Assembly (NCBI RefSeq): GCF_003710915.1
Contig: NZ_RHHR01000036.1
Location: forward strand, 1-64,000
DNA length: 64,000 nucleotides
Reading direction: 5' to 3'
DNA from: Brevibacillus invocatus
GTDB lineage: Bacteria > Bacillota > Bacilli > Brevibacillales > Brevibacillaceae
How positions within the stretch are numbered: position 1 is the first letter of the stretch; the number at the start of each line of letters is the position of its first letter. The position numbers were made by a program, and so were the translations under genes. Shown one piece after another: positions 44,491 through 52,510 of the stretch. The notes beneath the pieces are model-generated. The model saw nothing but the letters and a program-made list of their open reading frames with translations. It was not told the origin of the DNA and did not search any database.

Positions 44491-45459
44491 TTATACCCCT
44501 AACAGGAGCAGAATGATCGAGGTCAGGCTAAAGCAGACACTGATCAGACATAGAAAGGCGACGACCTGCTTTGGATTCAAGCCCGATTTCAACAGCCGGT
44601 AATGAACCTGGGTGGCGTCAGCTTGATAAATCGGTTTTCCTTGTATCAGGCGTTTGGTTACAACGAACAGATTGTCAAAAATCGGGACGCCCAGAGCCAG
44701 GATCGGAATGAACAGGGAGAGGACAGTCGCTTGCTTGAAGGCCCCATCCAGCGCAATCACGGCCAGTATAAAGCCGAGGAACGTAGCGCCCGCATCACCC
44801 ATGAAAATCTTGGCTGGCGGTTTGTTGTAACGCAGATAAGCCAGAGATACCCCGACCAGACTGATCGCCATCACGGCTGACGTGCTCTGTCCTTTGGTCA
44901 AGGCGACTACAAACAGCGTACCTGCCGAGATCGCCGTCAATCCGCCAGCCAGTCCATCCATCCCGTCAGAGAAATTGATGACCGTCGTCACACCGAAAAT
45001 CCAGAGAATCGTCAGGATAAATTGCAGCCAGACCGGGAGCAGGATGTACTCGCCGCTGAGTGGATTGTAAAAGCCGGAAAAGGTAATGCCCGACAAATAG
45101 ACAATCACGGCTGCGGATACCTGGATAATCAGCTTGGGCAGTGCAGGGAAATCCTTGCCCTGTGTTTTGTACCAGTCATCGATCGTTCCGATGGTCAAGA
45201 GCAGCAGAGAACCGCACAAGACCGCGATGGTCTGGCTGGCTGACTCTTTGGAAAAAAACAGAAAGGAAACGGCAAAGCCGATGAAGATCGCATAGCTGGC
45301 TGTAAGCGGAATCGGCTCCCGATGAATTTTTCGTTCGACATCTTTCCTAGGCTTGTCCACAAAATCCAGCCTGAAGGCCAATCTACGCAAGGGAGGAATC
45401 AGGAGCATCACGATGCAAAAAGAAACAATAAATGATAGCGCGTACTGAATCGGAATCAT
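44491..45459 (-). CDS. tagO: Undecaprenyl-phosphate GlcNAc-1-phosphate transferase (WecA/TagO-like)
   Basis: A 322-residue, about 11-helix enzyme of the MraY/WecA family. The cytoplasmic motifs are DKPRKDVERKIHREPIP, TIDDWY (DD pair), NFSDGMDGLAGGL and MGDAGATFLGF. It transfers a GlcNAc-1-P-type group from UDP-sugar to undecaprenyl phosphate, starting teichoic acid or other wall polymers. No glycan genes are adjacent, as usual for tagO. The gene symbol is by family; the exact polymer is not known. Confidence 0.88.
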   Translation of the reverse strand: MIPIQYALSFIVSFCIVMLLIPPLRRLAFRLDFVDKPRKDVERKIHREPIPLTASYAIFIGFAVSFLFFSKESASQTIAVLCGSLLLLTIGTIDDWYKTQGKDFPALPKLIIQVSAAVIVYLSGITFSGFYNPLSGEYILLPVWLQFILTILWIFGVTTVINFSDGMDGLAGGLTAISAGTLFVVALTKGQSTSAVMAISLVGVSLAYLRYNKPPAKIFMGDAGATFLGFILAVIALDGAFKQATVLSLFIPILALGVPIFDNLFVVTKRLIQGKPIYQADATQVHYRLLKSGLNPKQVVAFLCLISVCFSLTSIILLLLGV

Positions 45460-45516
45460 CTCCTACACAACACGAGAGCTGTTTTTTCTCATCTCATACC
45501 TCTCTATTATAGGCAG

Positions 45517-45552
45517 AAAAAAAGGGGTTGTCGACATCTGGAAAAACAACCC
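45517..45552 (-). terminator. Terminator on the minus strand
   Basis: On the minus strand GGGTTGT (45552-45546) pairs with ACAACCC (45531-45525), followed by seven T residues. It lies just after the gerAB relic. Confidence 0.8.
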
Positions 45553-45554
45553 AC

Positions 45555-45890
45555 TCAATGCTGGACATTGTCTGTTTCTGTTGATGACTGACCGGGTGTC
45601 TTTCTGACTCGTACCCAATCGACCAACAAATAGGTTGCAGGGATCAATTCAGTGATGAACAGAAAGACAATTTCACCATGCAGCAAGAGGTGAGCGAGCT
45701 CTGTCTTCGTTTTGACCATGAATAAAGAAAGACCGATCATCATGGCTGTCATGGAAAAAGTAAACGGCTTATGGTCATGTAACTCAAAGGTATGGGTAAG
45801 CGCGATGACCGCTACATACAAGTACAGACTGATTTTGATAAAAAGACTGGTCAACCAGACGACCATAAGGACAGGCTTGAAGCTTCGTCG
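45555..45890 (-). pseudogene. C-terminal relic of a GerAB-family spore germination permease
   Basis: The frame FKPVLMVVWLTSLFIKISLYLYVAVIALTHTFEL (read in parts) and the following PFTFSMTAMMIGLSLFMV match the last third of GerAB-type germinant-receptor permeases, with three hydrophobic helices. An in-frame stop lies about 12 codons upstream of the first ATG and there is no N-terminal part. Family members are about 360 residues; about 103 remain. It is a 5'-truncated pseudogene. The identification is by helix pattern and the LFIKISLYLY motif. Confidence 0.65.
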
Positions 45891-46024
45891 TTAATCGACT
45901 CGGTCTGTGAATCGGGCAATCGGCCTTTGTTCCTGTGCGAATACGTTCTCTTCTTCATACGAACACCCTGCTTATGGATATTGAATGTTGTGGATATCTT
46001 TACACAAAATTCCTATCCTTATTC

Positions 46025-46054
46025 TTGACTGGAGAGCGATGGTTACGCTATAGT
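46025..46054 (+). promoter_or_regulatory. Sigma-A promoter of the mutS2-like leader
   Basis: TTGACT (46025-46030), an 18-bp spacer and TATAGT (46049-46054). The predicted RNA start is near 46061. The stretch 45891-46024 upstream shows nothing else. Confidence 0.8.
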
Positions 46055-46085
46055 GTGGGTATCCTCATCTAAAGGAGAGATTTTG

Positions 46086-46109
46086 ATGTCGGTGATCGTT
46101 CTTAACTAA
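46086..46109 (+). CDS. Seven-codon leader peptide (MSVIVLN)
   Basis: AAAGGAGA (46071-46078) stands at ideal spacing before ATG TCG GTG ATC GTT CTT AAC TAA. The last codons and stop (46098-46110) form the left arm of a 13-bp stem, so a ribosome paused there would open that stem. Tiny leader ORFs in this position are the hallmark of ribosome-mediated attenuation upstream of translation-protection and antibiotic-response genes. The ORF is too short to prove by coding statistics. Confidence 0.75.
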   Translation: MSVIVLN

Positions 46110-46293
46110 TCAAATTCCATACAGAGGTTTTGGTAATCCACTGAAATTTTGCTGTCCAAAGCAAGGTTTATTTTTTTGTGGCTTATTGAAGGCCTTGGAA
46201 TTAGTTAAGAACAACGGATATCATACAATGCCTTAGGTGAAACCCTATCATTGCGCCCAAAATCCGTGCTGAGTTCAGCGCGGTTTTCTTTTT
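46098..46293 (+). promoter_or_regulatory. Candidate ribosome-controlled transcription attenuator
   Basis: Stem 1: GTTCTTAACTAAT (46098-46110) with ATTAGTTAAGAAC (46201-46213), extended by TTCCA/TGGAA. Terminator: CCGTGCTG (46264-46271) with CAGCGCGG (46276-46283), then TTTTCTTTTT. Competing antiterminator: CGGAT (46216-46220) with ATCCG (46262-46266), CAATG with CATTG inside it, and GAAC (46210-46213) with GTTC (46273-46276). The GAAC is only free if stem 1 is open. The logic therefore gives read-through on leader stalling. Confidence 0.7.
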
Positions 46294-46373
46294 GTCGCGC
46301 ACACTTTTTAGGGTGCAGGAACGGTTATTGCTGTTTTTGCATGACCAGTTGCGGTCACATCTATTTTTCAAAA

Positions 46374-46412
46374 GGGCAGAGAATGACACTCGTTCATTCT
46401 CTGCCCTTTTTT
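46374..46412 (+). terminator. Strong second terminator upstream of mutS2-like gene
   Basis: Perfect 13-bp arms GGGCAGAGAATGA (46374-46386) and TCATTCTCTGCCC (46394-46406), followed by six T residues. It lies between the leader promoter and the coding region, so it must also be overcome or bypassed by an unseen downstream promoter. Confidence 0.93.
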
Positions 46413-46520
46413 ATACTATCGGAAAGTTTAAGTGCGCTAAAGCGCTAAAAAGATTAGCGGAAGATAGTATAAGTGCAACTAAGGCTCCGCCAAAAGCTTG
46501 GCGTAGCCAAGTTTTCTAAT
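46411..46520 (+). repeat. 110-bp dispersed repeat, copy 2
   Basis: Identical to 1585-1694. It starts in the T-run of the terminator and ends 9 bases before the AAAGGAG of the mutS2-like gene (46529). Arms of its 9-bp inverted repeat are at 46412-46420 and 46463-46471. Confidence 0.9.
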
Positions 46521-46544
46521 TTTTCTCTAAAGGAGCGATCAAGC

Positions 46545-48548
46545 ATGAATCAAAAAGCTTTGCAACGATTGGAATACGACAAAATCAAAGAGACATTGAT
46601 GGGATACGCCATCTCGTACATGGGCAAGAAGCAGGTGGAGGCGATGAGTCCCATGACCTCGATGAAGCTTCTGCGCAAAAAGCTCGACGAGACGGCTGAA
46701 GCCAAGGAATTACTCCAATACGGAGCAAGTGTGCCCATCCCTTCCCTGGAAGGAATGGAGAATATCCTCAACCTGTTGGGCAAGGGGTATGTGTTTAGCG
46801 AGAAGGATTTTACTCATCTGTATCAATTTTTGACCAGCTGCGCACAGCTCGTGAAATACATGGCAGCGAAATCCGATGCAGCCCCTCATGTCAGCGCATA
46901 TGCTTCCTCGATGTCCTTGATGAACAAATTGAAATCCGAGATCGAGCAGAGCATCCGGCATGGGCAAGTCATCGATACCGCTAGCAAGGATTTATTGAAA
47001 GTGCGAAAACGCATTGTAGTCTTCGAAGAACGTCTGAAAAGCAAGCTCGACTCCCTGATGAGCAAATATCGTTCGATCATGCAAGAGAACGTGATCAGCA
47101 CGCGAAATGGGCGGTATGTGATCCCGATCAAAAAAGAATATCGCCGCCAAGTAGCCGGGATGGTCCTGGACGAGTCGGCCAGCGGGCAAACCGTCTACAT
47201 GGAACCGACGGAAGTGAGCCATTTGCAGTTTGAGCTGAATGGACTGAAGGGTGAGGAAGAGAGGGAAGTCACCAAGGTCCTGATGGTCTTATCTGCCTTG
47301 GTAGAGGAGTTTACCGCTGATTTGCAAGTGAACGTGGAGACGGTAGGTGTCTATGATTTTCTTTTTGCCAAAGCGAAATATGCGCTTGCCATCGGAGGCG
47401 CAAACGTGGAATTGAACGAACAGGGTTTCATCCGTGTGAAGGAAGCGAGACATCCATTGCTGGGCAAACAGATGGTTCCCCTGAATTTTGAGATCGGGTA
47501 TCGATACAAATCGCTCATCATCACAGGGCCGAATACAGGCGGGAAAACACTTACGCTTAAAACCGTAGGACTATTAACCGTCATGGTTCAGTCTGGTCTG
47601 TTGGTACCGGTGCAGGAAGGAAGCCTGTTCTCTACGTTCAATCACATCGCGGTAGATATAGGGGATGGTCAAAGCATCGAGCACGCCTTGAGCACTTTTT
47701 CCGCTCATATTCACAACGTCATTGAGATCTTGAAAATCACAGACGCTTCGACGCTTGTCCTGATCGATGAGATGGCCTCCGGTACCGACCCGGGTGAGGG
47801 AGTCGGCCTGTCTATTGCGATACTGGAAGAGCTGAACAAGAGAGGTGCGACGGTAGTAGCAACGACGCATTTCAATGAAATCAAAAACTTTGCTGCGGCA
47901 ACGAAGGGCTTTGAAAATGCGCGAATGGAGTTCGATACGCAGACGCTTCAACCGCTGTATCGATTGCGGATCGGAGAGGCGGGGCAGAGCTACGCTTTTT
48001 CCATTGCCCTAAAAATCGGCTTGCCTAACGAAATCATCGAACGATCCAGAGAGCTTACCGCGAGAGGAGCAGAGCCTGCTCACGTTATCGATTCAGCACC
48101 AGACCAGTTAGAATCCGATGCAGCTGCAAGCCATGACCAGGCAGAGCTAGAACAAGAGTCACCCGTGATTTTAGCCCCTGAAAAGCATGCTGAGCCACTA
48201 GCGATTCCAACGGTTGAGTCAACGGAACCGGCAGCCGAAGTCGAAGCAGCGCCTCTGCCTGAAAAGCCTTTTGAGCGCGGAGATGCCGTCTATGTTTCTT
48301 ACCTGGGAAGGACCGGAATCGTCTATGAAAAAGAGGATGCGAAGGGCATTGTAGGCGTCCTGATCCAGAACCAGAAATACAAGATCAATAAAAAACGGCT
48401 TGTCCTGCACATCGAAAGCAAGGATTTATACCCTGAAAATTACGATCTGGACATCGTTTTTGAAACAAAGGAAAACCGGAAAAGGCGAAAAATGATGGGC
48501 CGCAAATATGTCGAAGGCCTTTCAATCGAAACCAAGTCAGAGGAGTGA
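46545..48548 (+). CDS. MutS2/RqcU paralogue lacking the Smr domain
   Basis: A 667-residue MutS-family ATPase. The lever/clamp region (residues about 1-300, with NGRYVIPIKKEYRRQVAGMV and SASGQTVYMEP) is of MutS2 type. Then come Walker A GPNTGGKT (about 327), ADIGDGQS-like DIGDGQSIEHALSTFSAH and Walker B LVLIDEMASGTDP (about 403). After the ATPase, the long coiled coil of MutS2 is replaced by an acidic Glu/Pro/Ala linker (about 520-570). A KOW-like module follows (ERGDAVYVSYLGRTGIVYE), and there is no Smr nuclease domain. MutS2/RqcU is known to sense and split collided ribosomes. The leader upstream suggests induction by translation stress. Confidence 0.85.
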   Translation: MNQKALQRLEYDKIKETLMGYAISYMGKKQVEAMSPMTSMKLLRKKLDETAEAKELLQYGASVPIPSLEGMENILNLLGKGYVFSEKDFTHLYQFLTSCAQLVKYMAAKSDAAPHVSAYASSMSLMNKLKSEIEQSIRHGQVIDTASKDLLKVRKRIVVFEERLKSKLDSLMSKYRSIMQENVISTRNGRYVIPIKKEYRRQVAGMVLDESASGQTVYMEPTEVSHLQFELNGLKGEEEREVTKVLMVLSALVEEFTADLQVNVETVGVYDFLFAKAKYALAIGGANVELNEQGFIRVKEARHPLLGKQMVPLNFEIGYRYKSLIITGPNTGGKTLTLKTVGLLTVMVQSGLLVPVQEGSLFSTFNHIAVDIGDGQSIEHALSTFSAHIHNVIEILKITDASTLVLIDEMASGTDPGEGVGLSIAILEELNKRGATVVATTHFNEIKNFAAATKGFENARMEFDTQTLQPLYRLRIGEAGQSYAFSIALKIGLPNEIIERSRELTARGAEPAHVIDSAPDQLESDAAASHDQAELEQESPVILAPEKHAEPLAIPTVESTEPAAEVEAAPLPEKPFERGDAVYVSYLGRTGIVYEKEDAKGIVGVLIQNQKYKINKKRLVLHIESKDLYPENYDLDIVFETKENRKRRKMMGRKYVEGLSIETKSEE

Positions 48549-48552
48549 TGCC

Positions 48553-49144
48553 ATGCAGGACTTTATAGAACAAACAGGTACTCGCGTCAGGCTGGAAGAA
48601 GGAAATCATGTGATCGAGAGGCTGCTGCTGTCGTGTTATTTCGATCCGGGTATTGCCACCAAGGAGCTGGCACGCAGAACACTGCTGCCTGTTCCTGTAG
48701 CAGCTGCGATCAAAAAGGAACTGATACGGGCAGGAGCTTTGATACAAAAAAACGGGGTTCAATGTACGAGCGAAGCCAGGGAATGGATCGAACAGGTTAG
48801 GGGGTATAGCGGTTTGAACAAGCTGTTCTATCTGGAGATCATGGAGATCAGCATGGATGACTTGAGCGGTCATCCTGTGCTGGCAGAGATTCTGGCGATC
48901 CTCGAAGACATCTTCAGGATGAGGCCGCAGGTAAATGTACAGATCGATCAGTCGAAATGCACACCGGAGACCAGCTTGCGCAGAGCGGTTCATTGGCCAT
49001 ATTTTGGAGATCGCAAACCGAGAAAATCTGCCTATTCACTGCCATCACCGGGACTTGCGGCAGCCTCTCCCGAACAGATTGTATCAGAAATACGATTGCT
49101 TTTTTACTGATCCACCCGTAAGCATGACATGTTTCAGCTTGTAG
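48553..49144 (+). pseudogene. Relic of bpsA (branched-chain polyamine synthase)
   Basis: Frame 1 (from ATG 48553) carries the N-terminal winged-helix part of BpsA: TKELARRTLLPVPVAAAIKKELIRAGAL, and then VNVQIDQSKCTPETSLRRA. Similarity continues only in another frame as LPIHCHHRDLRQPLPNRLYQKYDCFFTDPP, the region of the catalytic DPPY motif, and stops there. So about 30-50 residues are deleted around 49000 with a frame change, and the C-terminal third is gone. Intact enzymes of about 350 residues make N4-bis(aminopropyl)spermidine. The start overlaps no neighbour; it trails the mutS2-like gene by 4 bases. Confidence 0.7.
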
Positions 49145-49241
49145 AAAAAAAGGTCATCTCATTATCTTGAAAACCAGGAAGGAAGAGTGGGGGCGTCCAT
49201 GCCCTCTCTTTTCCATTTGAAAAAATTTATATTTGTCAGGT

Positions 49242-49270
49242 ATTGGTTTTTTGGTTTTGATCCCGTATAG
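49242..49270 (+). promoter_or_regulatory. Probable promoter of the DUF2306 gene
   Basis: TTGGTT (49242-49247), a 17-bp spacer and TATAGT (49265-49270). Confidence 0.55.
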
Positions 49271-49323
49271 TGACGTTGTGATCAAAATCCAAGCAGCAAG
49301 CGATGATGAAAGGTTGGTCATCT

Positions 49324-50007
49324 ATGTCTTTATTTTCTCTTTTTAAGTATGCGCACATCGTTGCCGGATTCGTCGCTCTACTCGTGTTCTGGATTCCTGT
49401 CGTGACCAAAAAAGGGGGAAAAGCTCATCTTCGCGTGGGCTGGCTCTACGTCGCGGCGATGGGAGTCGTGGCGGTATCTGCCCTGTACATGGGCATTTGG
49501 CGCATCTTTTTTGATCCGGAGCGTACGGCAGACAGTGTTGCGTTTGCCTGGTTTCTGATCTTTATCTCGATCTTGAGCTCCGCTACAGCGTGGCATGGAA
49601 TCCGGGTGCTGCGCTACAAGAAGCGCAAGTCCGCTCACCGGCAGTATGCCGATTTGTTTGTCTCCGGGCTTTTGCTAGTTTCCGGTATCGCGATCTCCTG
49701 GTATGGGTTTACGATCGATTTTCCTTTGCTGAGCTGGTTTCCGTTGATCGGGATTGCGCTTGGGGCAACTCAGCTGGGGTACTGGCTTCGTCCTCCCAAG
49801 GAGCGAATGCACTGGTGGTTCGAGCATTTGGGTGGCATGCTTGGCTGCTGCATTGCTACCGTTACAGCGTTCACCGTATTTGGCGCTCCCCGCCTTTTGG
49901 CTATTGATTCGGTATCGATTCTGCTGTGGTTTATGCCGGCGATCATCATGGTTCCACTCATCATCGGCTTCTCGATCTACTATCGCAGGAAGTTTTCCCG
50001 CCTCTGA
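49324..50007 (+). CDS. DUF2306 membrane protein
   Basis: A 227-residue protein with seven or eight predicted helices, including YAHIVAGFVALLVFWIPVVTKKGGKAHLRVGWLYVAAM (by position about residues 9-46), a stretch with two conserved His, and MHWWFEHLGGMLGCCIA. The pattern of buried His in the first helices is like other DUF2306 and cytochrome-b561-like membrane proteins, but heme binding is not shown. ATG 49324 is preceded by AAAGG. Function unknown. It is monocistronic. Confidence 0.75.
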   Translation: MSLFSLFKYAHIVAGFVALLVFWIPVVTKKGGKAHLRVGWLYVAAMGVVAVSALYMGIWRIFFDPERTADSVAFAWFLIFISILSSATAWHGIRVLRYKKRKSAHRQYADLFVSGLLLVSGIAISWYGFTIDFPLLSWFPLIGIALGATQLGYWLRPPKERMHWWFEHLGGMLGCCIATVTAFTVFGAPRLLAIDSVSILLWFMPAIIMVPLIIGFSIYYRRKFSRL

Positions 50008-50068
50008 TCTTCTTCTGACAATCCGACTGTACACTTGAGGAAAAGTCGAGGAAAAGGAGCTGTTGACG

Positions 50069-51208
50069 ATGAAAGATGAACGCTTGGTAAAAATGGCGCA
50101 CAACATCCTTCACTACAGCCTGGATGTACAGCCTGGGGAACATATTTTGATCAATGTGGTAGACCAAGGAGAGCCTTTGGCAGTTGAGCTGATCAAGCAA
50201 ATGTATGCAAAAGGGGCCTATCCTCATATACGCTTCACCCGTCCAAAGCTGCAGCGCGAATGGATGAAGGGCTTGACCAGAGAGCAGCTTGTAGAGTCTT
50301 TGCGCATGGAGGAATCGCTGTACTTCGGTCTGCAAGGGTATATCGGGATACATGGAGAAACCAACGACAGCGAGATGAGCGATGTGCCGCAGGAAAAAGG
50401 AAGACTGTACTCTGAACAGTTCCAGCATATTGCACACTACATCGACAACAAGACCAAAGGACTTCGGATCAATTATCCAACCCCGTCGATGGCGCAGAAA
50501 GCGAATATGTCGACAGAAGCGTTTGAAGATTTTTATTTCGACGTATGTTCGCTTGATTACCAGCGGATGGCAGACGCCTGCCAGCCACTCTACGAGCTGA
50601 TGGACAAGACAGATCGCGTGCGGATCGTGGGGCCGGGGACAGAGCTGACCTTTTCTATCGAAGGAATTGGGACTCGCACCGCAGTTGGCAAGCGCAATAT
50701 GCCTGACGGAGAGGTGTACACATCACCCGTACGTGACTCTGTACAGGGAGTCATCAGCTACAACACGCCAAGCTCCTACAAAGGAACACTGTTCGAAAAT
50801 ATCCGCCTAACTTTCCGCGACGGCAAAATCGTAGAGGGTACCGCCAACAACAGTGCCAAGCTGAATGAAATCCTGGACAGCGACGAAGGAGCACGCTACA
50901 TCGGTGAGTTTGCTATCGCCTTCAATCCGTTGATTCTGCATCCGATGGGGGATACATTGTTCGACGAAAAAATCGCCGGCAGCTTTCATTTGACTCCGGG
51001 GCGCGCGTATGAGGAAGCGGATAATGGCAACAGAAGCACGGTGCATTGGGATTTGATCAGCATCCAACGGCCCGAATACGGCGGCGGTGAGATCTGGTTT
51101 GACGACGTGTTGATTCGAAAGGACGGTCTGTTCGTCCACCCGGCACTATTGGGAATGAACCCGGATGCGCTCACTTCCTTTTCACAGGAGCTTTCCAACC
51201 CGTCTTGA
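50069..51208 (+). CDS. M29-family metallo-aminopeptidase (AmpS/PepS-like)
   Basis: A 379-residue cytoplasmic peptidase: YSLDVQPGEHILINVVDQGEPLAVELIKQMYAKGAYPHI at the N-terminus (by position about residues 12-50). The C-terminal metal site is seen in EGTANNS, IGEFAIAFNP, GNRSTVHWDLI and the GGEIWFDDVLI stretch. Family members release N-terminal residues with two Co or Zn ions. The ATG follows AAAAGGAGCTG. It is monocistronic and apparently intact. Confidence 0.9.
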   Translation: MKDERLVKMAHNILHYSLDVQPGEHILINVVDQGEPLAVELIKQMYAKGAYPHIRFTRPKLQREWMKGLTREQLVESLRMEESLYFGLQGYIGIHGETNDSEMSDVPQEKGRLYSEQFQHIAHYIDNKTKGLRINYPTPSMAQKANMSTEAFEDFYFDVCSLDYQRMADACQPLYELMDKTDRVRIVGPGTELTFSIEGIGTRTAVGKRNMPDGEVYTSPVRDSVQGVISYNTPSSYKGTLFENIRLTFRDGKIVEGTANNSAKLNEILDSDEGARYIGEFAIAFNPLILHPMGDTLFDEKIAGSFHLTPGRAYEEADNGNRSTVHWDLISIQRPEYGGGEIWFDDVLIRKDGLFVHPALLGMNPDALTSFSQELSNPS

Positions 51209-51349
51209 TCATAACGCAAAGGGCAATTGATCGCACGGGGTCTTTGATCAAATTCCAGAGAAGGAAAAAAGAGTCGGAAGGACTTTTGACTGCCATTCCA
51301 GAAATATACCTCTGAGAATTAGCGACAATAACGACGAGGAGTGGCGAAA

Positions 51350-52237
51350 ATGGCAGTACAGACAGAGAAAAAAGTGATCGGCTTTGTCGGGACAGGTGTG
51401 ATGGGAAAAAGCATGGCTTCCCACTTCCTGACAAGAGGCTATTCTGTACTTGTTTATACCCGCAGCAAGGAAAAGGCGGAGGAGTTGCTTGCTCAAGGTG
51501 CGGTCTGGAAGGAGCGGGTCGCCGATTTGGCCAGCGAAGCCAATGTCATCATCACGATGGTGGGCTATCCGCATGATGTAGAGGAAGTGTATCTGGGTGA
51601 AGAGGGGATTATCAACCATGCCCAGCCAGGTACGTACCTGATCGACATGACCACCTCGAAGCCGACGTTGGCACAGCACATCTACGAAGAAGCGAAGAAA
51701 CATTCGCTCTATTCGCTCGATGCCCCTGTATCGGGAGGCGATATCGGCGCTCGTGATGCGAAACTGACGATCATGGTTGGAGGAGATCAGCAGGCCTTTG
51801 ACGAGATGGCTCCACTGCTCAAAATCATGGGTACCAACGTCATCCTGCAAGGCGGACCGGGCGCTGGCCAGCACACCAAGATGTGCAACCAAATCACGAT
51901 TGCCAGCAATATGCTCGGCGTTTGCGAAGCGATCTCCTATGCGAAAAAGGCAGGCCTCGATCCAACCCGTGTGCTGGAGAGCATCGGGTCAGGTGCGGCG
52001 AACAGCTGGTCTTTGACGAATCTCGCCCCGCGTATGATTGCAGGCAACTACGCTCCTGGCTTTTACATCAAGCATATGATCAAGGACATGGCGATCGCGC
52101 TGGAAACAGCAAAAGAGCTGGGTCTTTTGACACCAGGGCTGGAATTGGCAAAATCGCTCTACGACGAAATGGCGGCAGAGGGCGAGGAAAACAGCGGTAC
52201 ACAGGCATTGATCAAGTGGTACGAAAAACAACGTTAA
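51350..52237 (+). CDS. NAD(P)-dependent beta-hydroxyacid dehydrogenase
   Basis: A 295-residue enzyme of the 3-hydroxyisobutyrate/tartronate-semialdehyde reductase family. Dinucleotide motif GFVGTGVMGKSMASHFL, substrate loop DAPVSGGDIGARDAKLTIMVGG and catalytic Lys in GAGQHTKMCNQ are all present. ATG 51350 was preferred over GTG 51341, which overlaps the GAGGAG site. It acts in the cytosol; a specific substrate cannot be assigned. Confidence 0.9.
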   Translation: MAVQTEKKVIGFVGTGVMGKSMASHFLTRGYSVLVYTRSKEKAEELLAQGAVWKERVADLASEANVIITMVGYPHDVEEVYLGEEGIINHAQPGTYLIDMTTSKPTLAQHIYEEAKKHSLYSLDAPVSGGDIGARDAKLTIMVGGDQQAFDEMAPLLKIMGTNVILQGGPGAGQHTKMCNQITIASNMLGVCEAISYAKKAGLDPTRVLESIGSGAANSWSLTNLAPRMIAGNYAPGFYIKHMIKDMAIALETAKELGLLTPGLELAKSLYDEMAAEGEENSGTQALIKWYEKQR

Positions 52238-52267
52238 GATTTTGTGAAAAAAATGAAAGTGTTTTCA

Positions 52268-52428
52268 TTGACAAATTTGGACAGTATCCCTATAATTCCC
52301 TTTAGAATACTTGTTAATCGACAATAAACAGTTCACATACGGTTAGGCGGAGAAAATGGAGAAAACCCTTACCCGTAAACACATGTCCCTAGGGGAGAAG
52401 TGTGTTTATGTGTGTGTAAGGGTTTTTT
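52268..52428 (+). promoter_or_regulatory. Consensus promoter and terminator-containing leader of the ABC operon
   Basis: TTGACA (52268-52273), a 17-bp spacer and TATAAT (52291-52296), a perfect sigma-A promoter with a near-palindrome AATGAAA/TTTCATT just upstream. The leader (about 52303-52428) ends in a three-tier terminator: AAAACCCTTAC (52362-52372) with GTAAGGGTTTT (52416-52426), TAAACACA with TGTGTTTA, and TCCC with GGGA at the tip. As it precedes the first gene, expression needs antitermination. GlpP, encoded 5 kb downstream, is a candidate. Confidence 0.8.
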
Positions 52429-52510
52429 CCTTTTTTCTATGCCGATCACTTGTGCTGAACGAATGTGTCGATTGCATAGTTGATCCAAACAATAGAGAGG
52501 GGTCAGAAAA

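Noticed and set aside
46061..46293. 6S RNA or another housekeeping ncRNA
   Set aside because: A closing stem and about 230-nt length fit loosely, but the ribosome site plus mini-ORF overlapping the stem and the competing terminator fit attenuation better.
46292..46519. Open frame ending in ALKRLAEDSISATKAPPKAWRSQVF
   Set aside because: Its end is translation of the non-coding 110-bp repeat, and it has no ribosome site. Not a gene.
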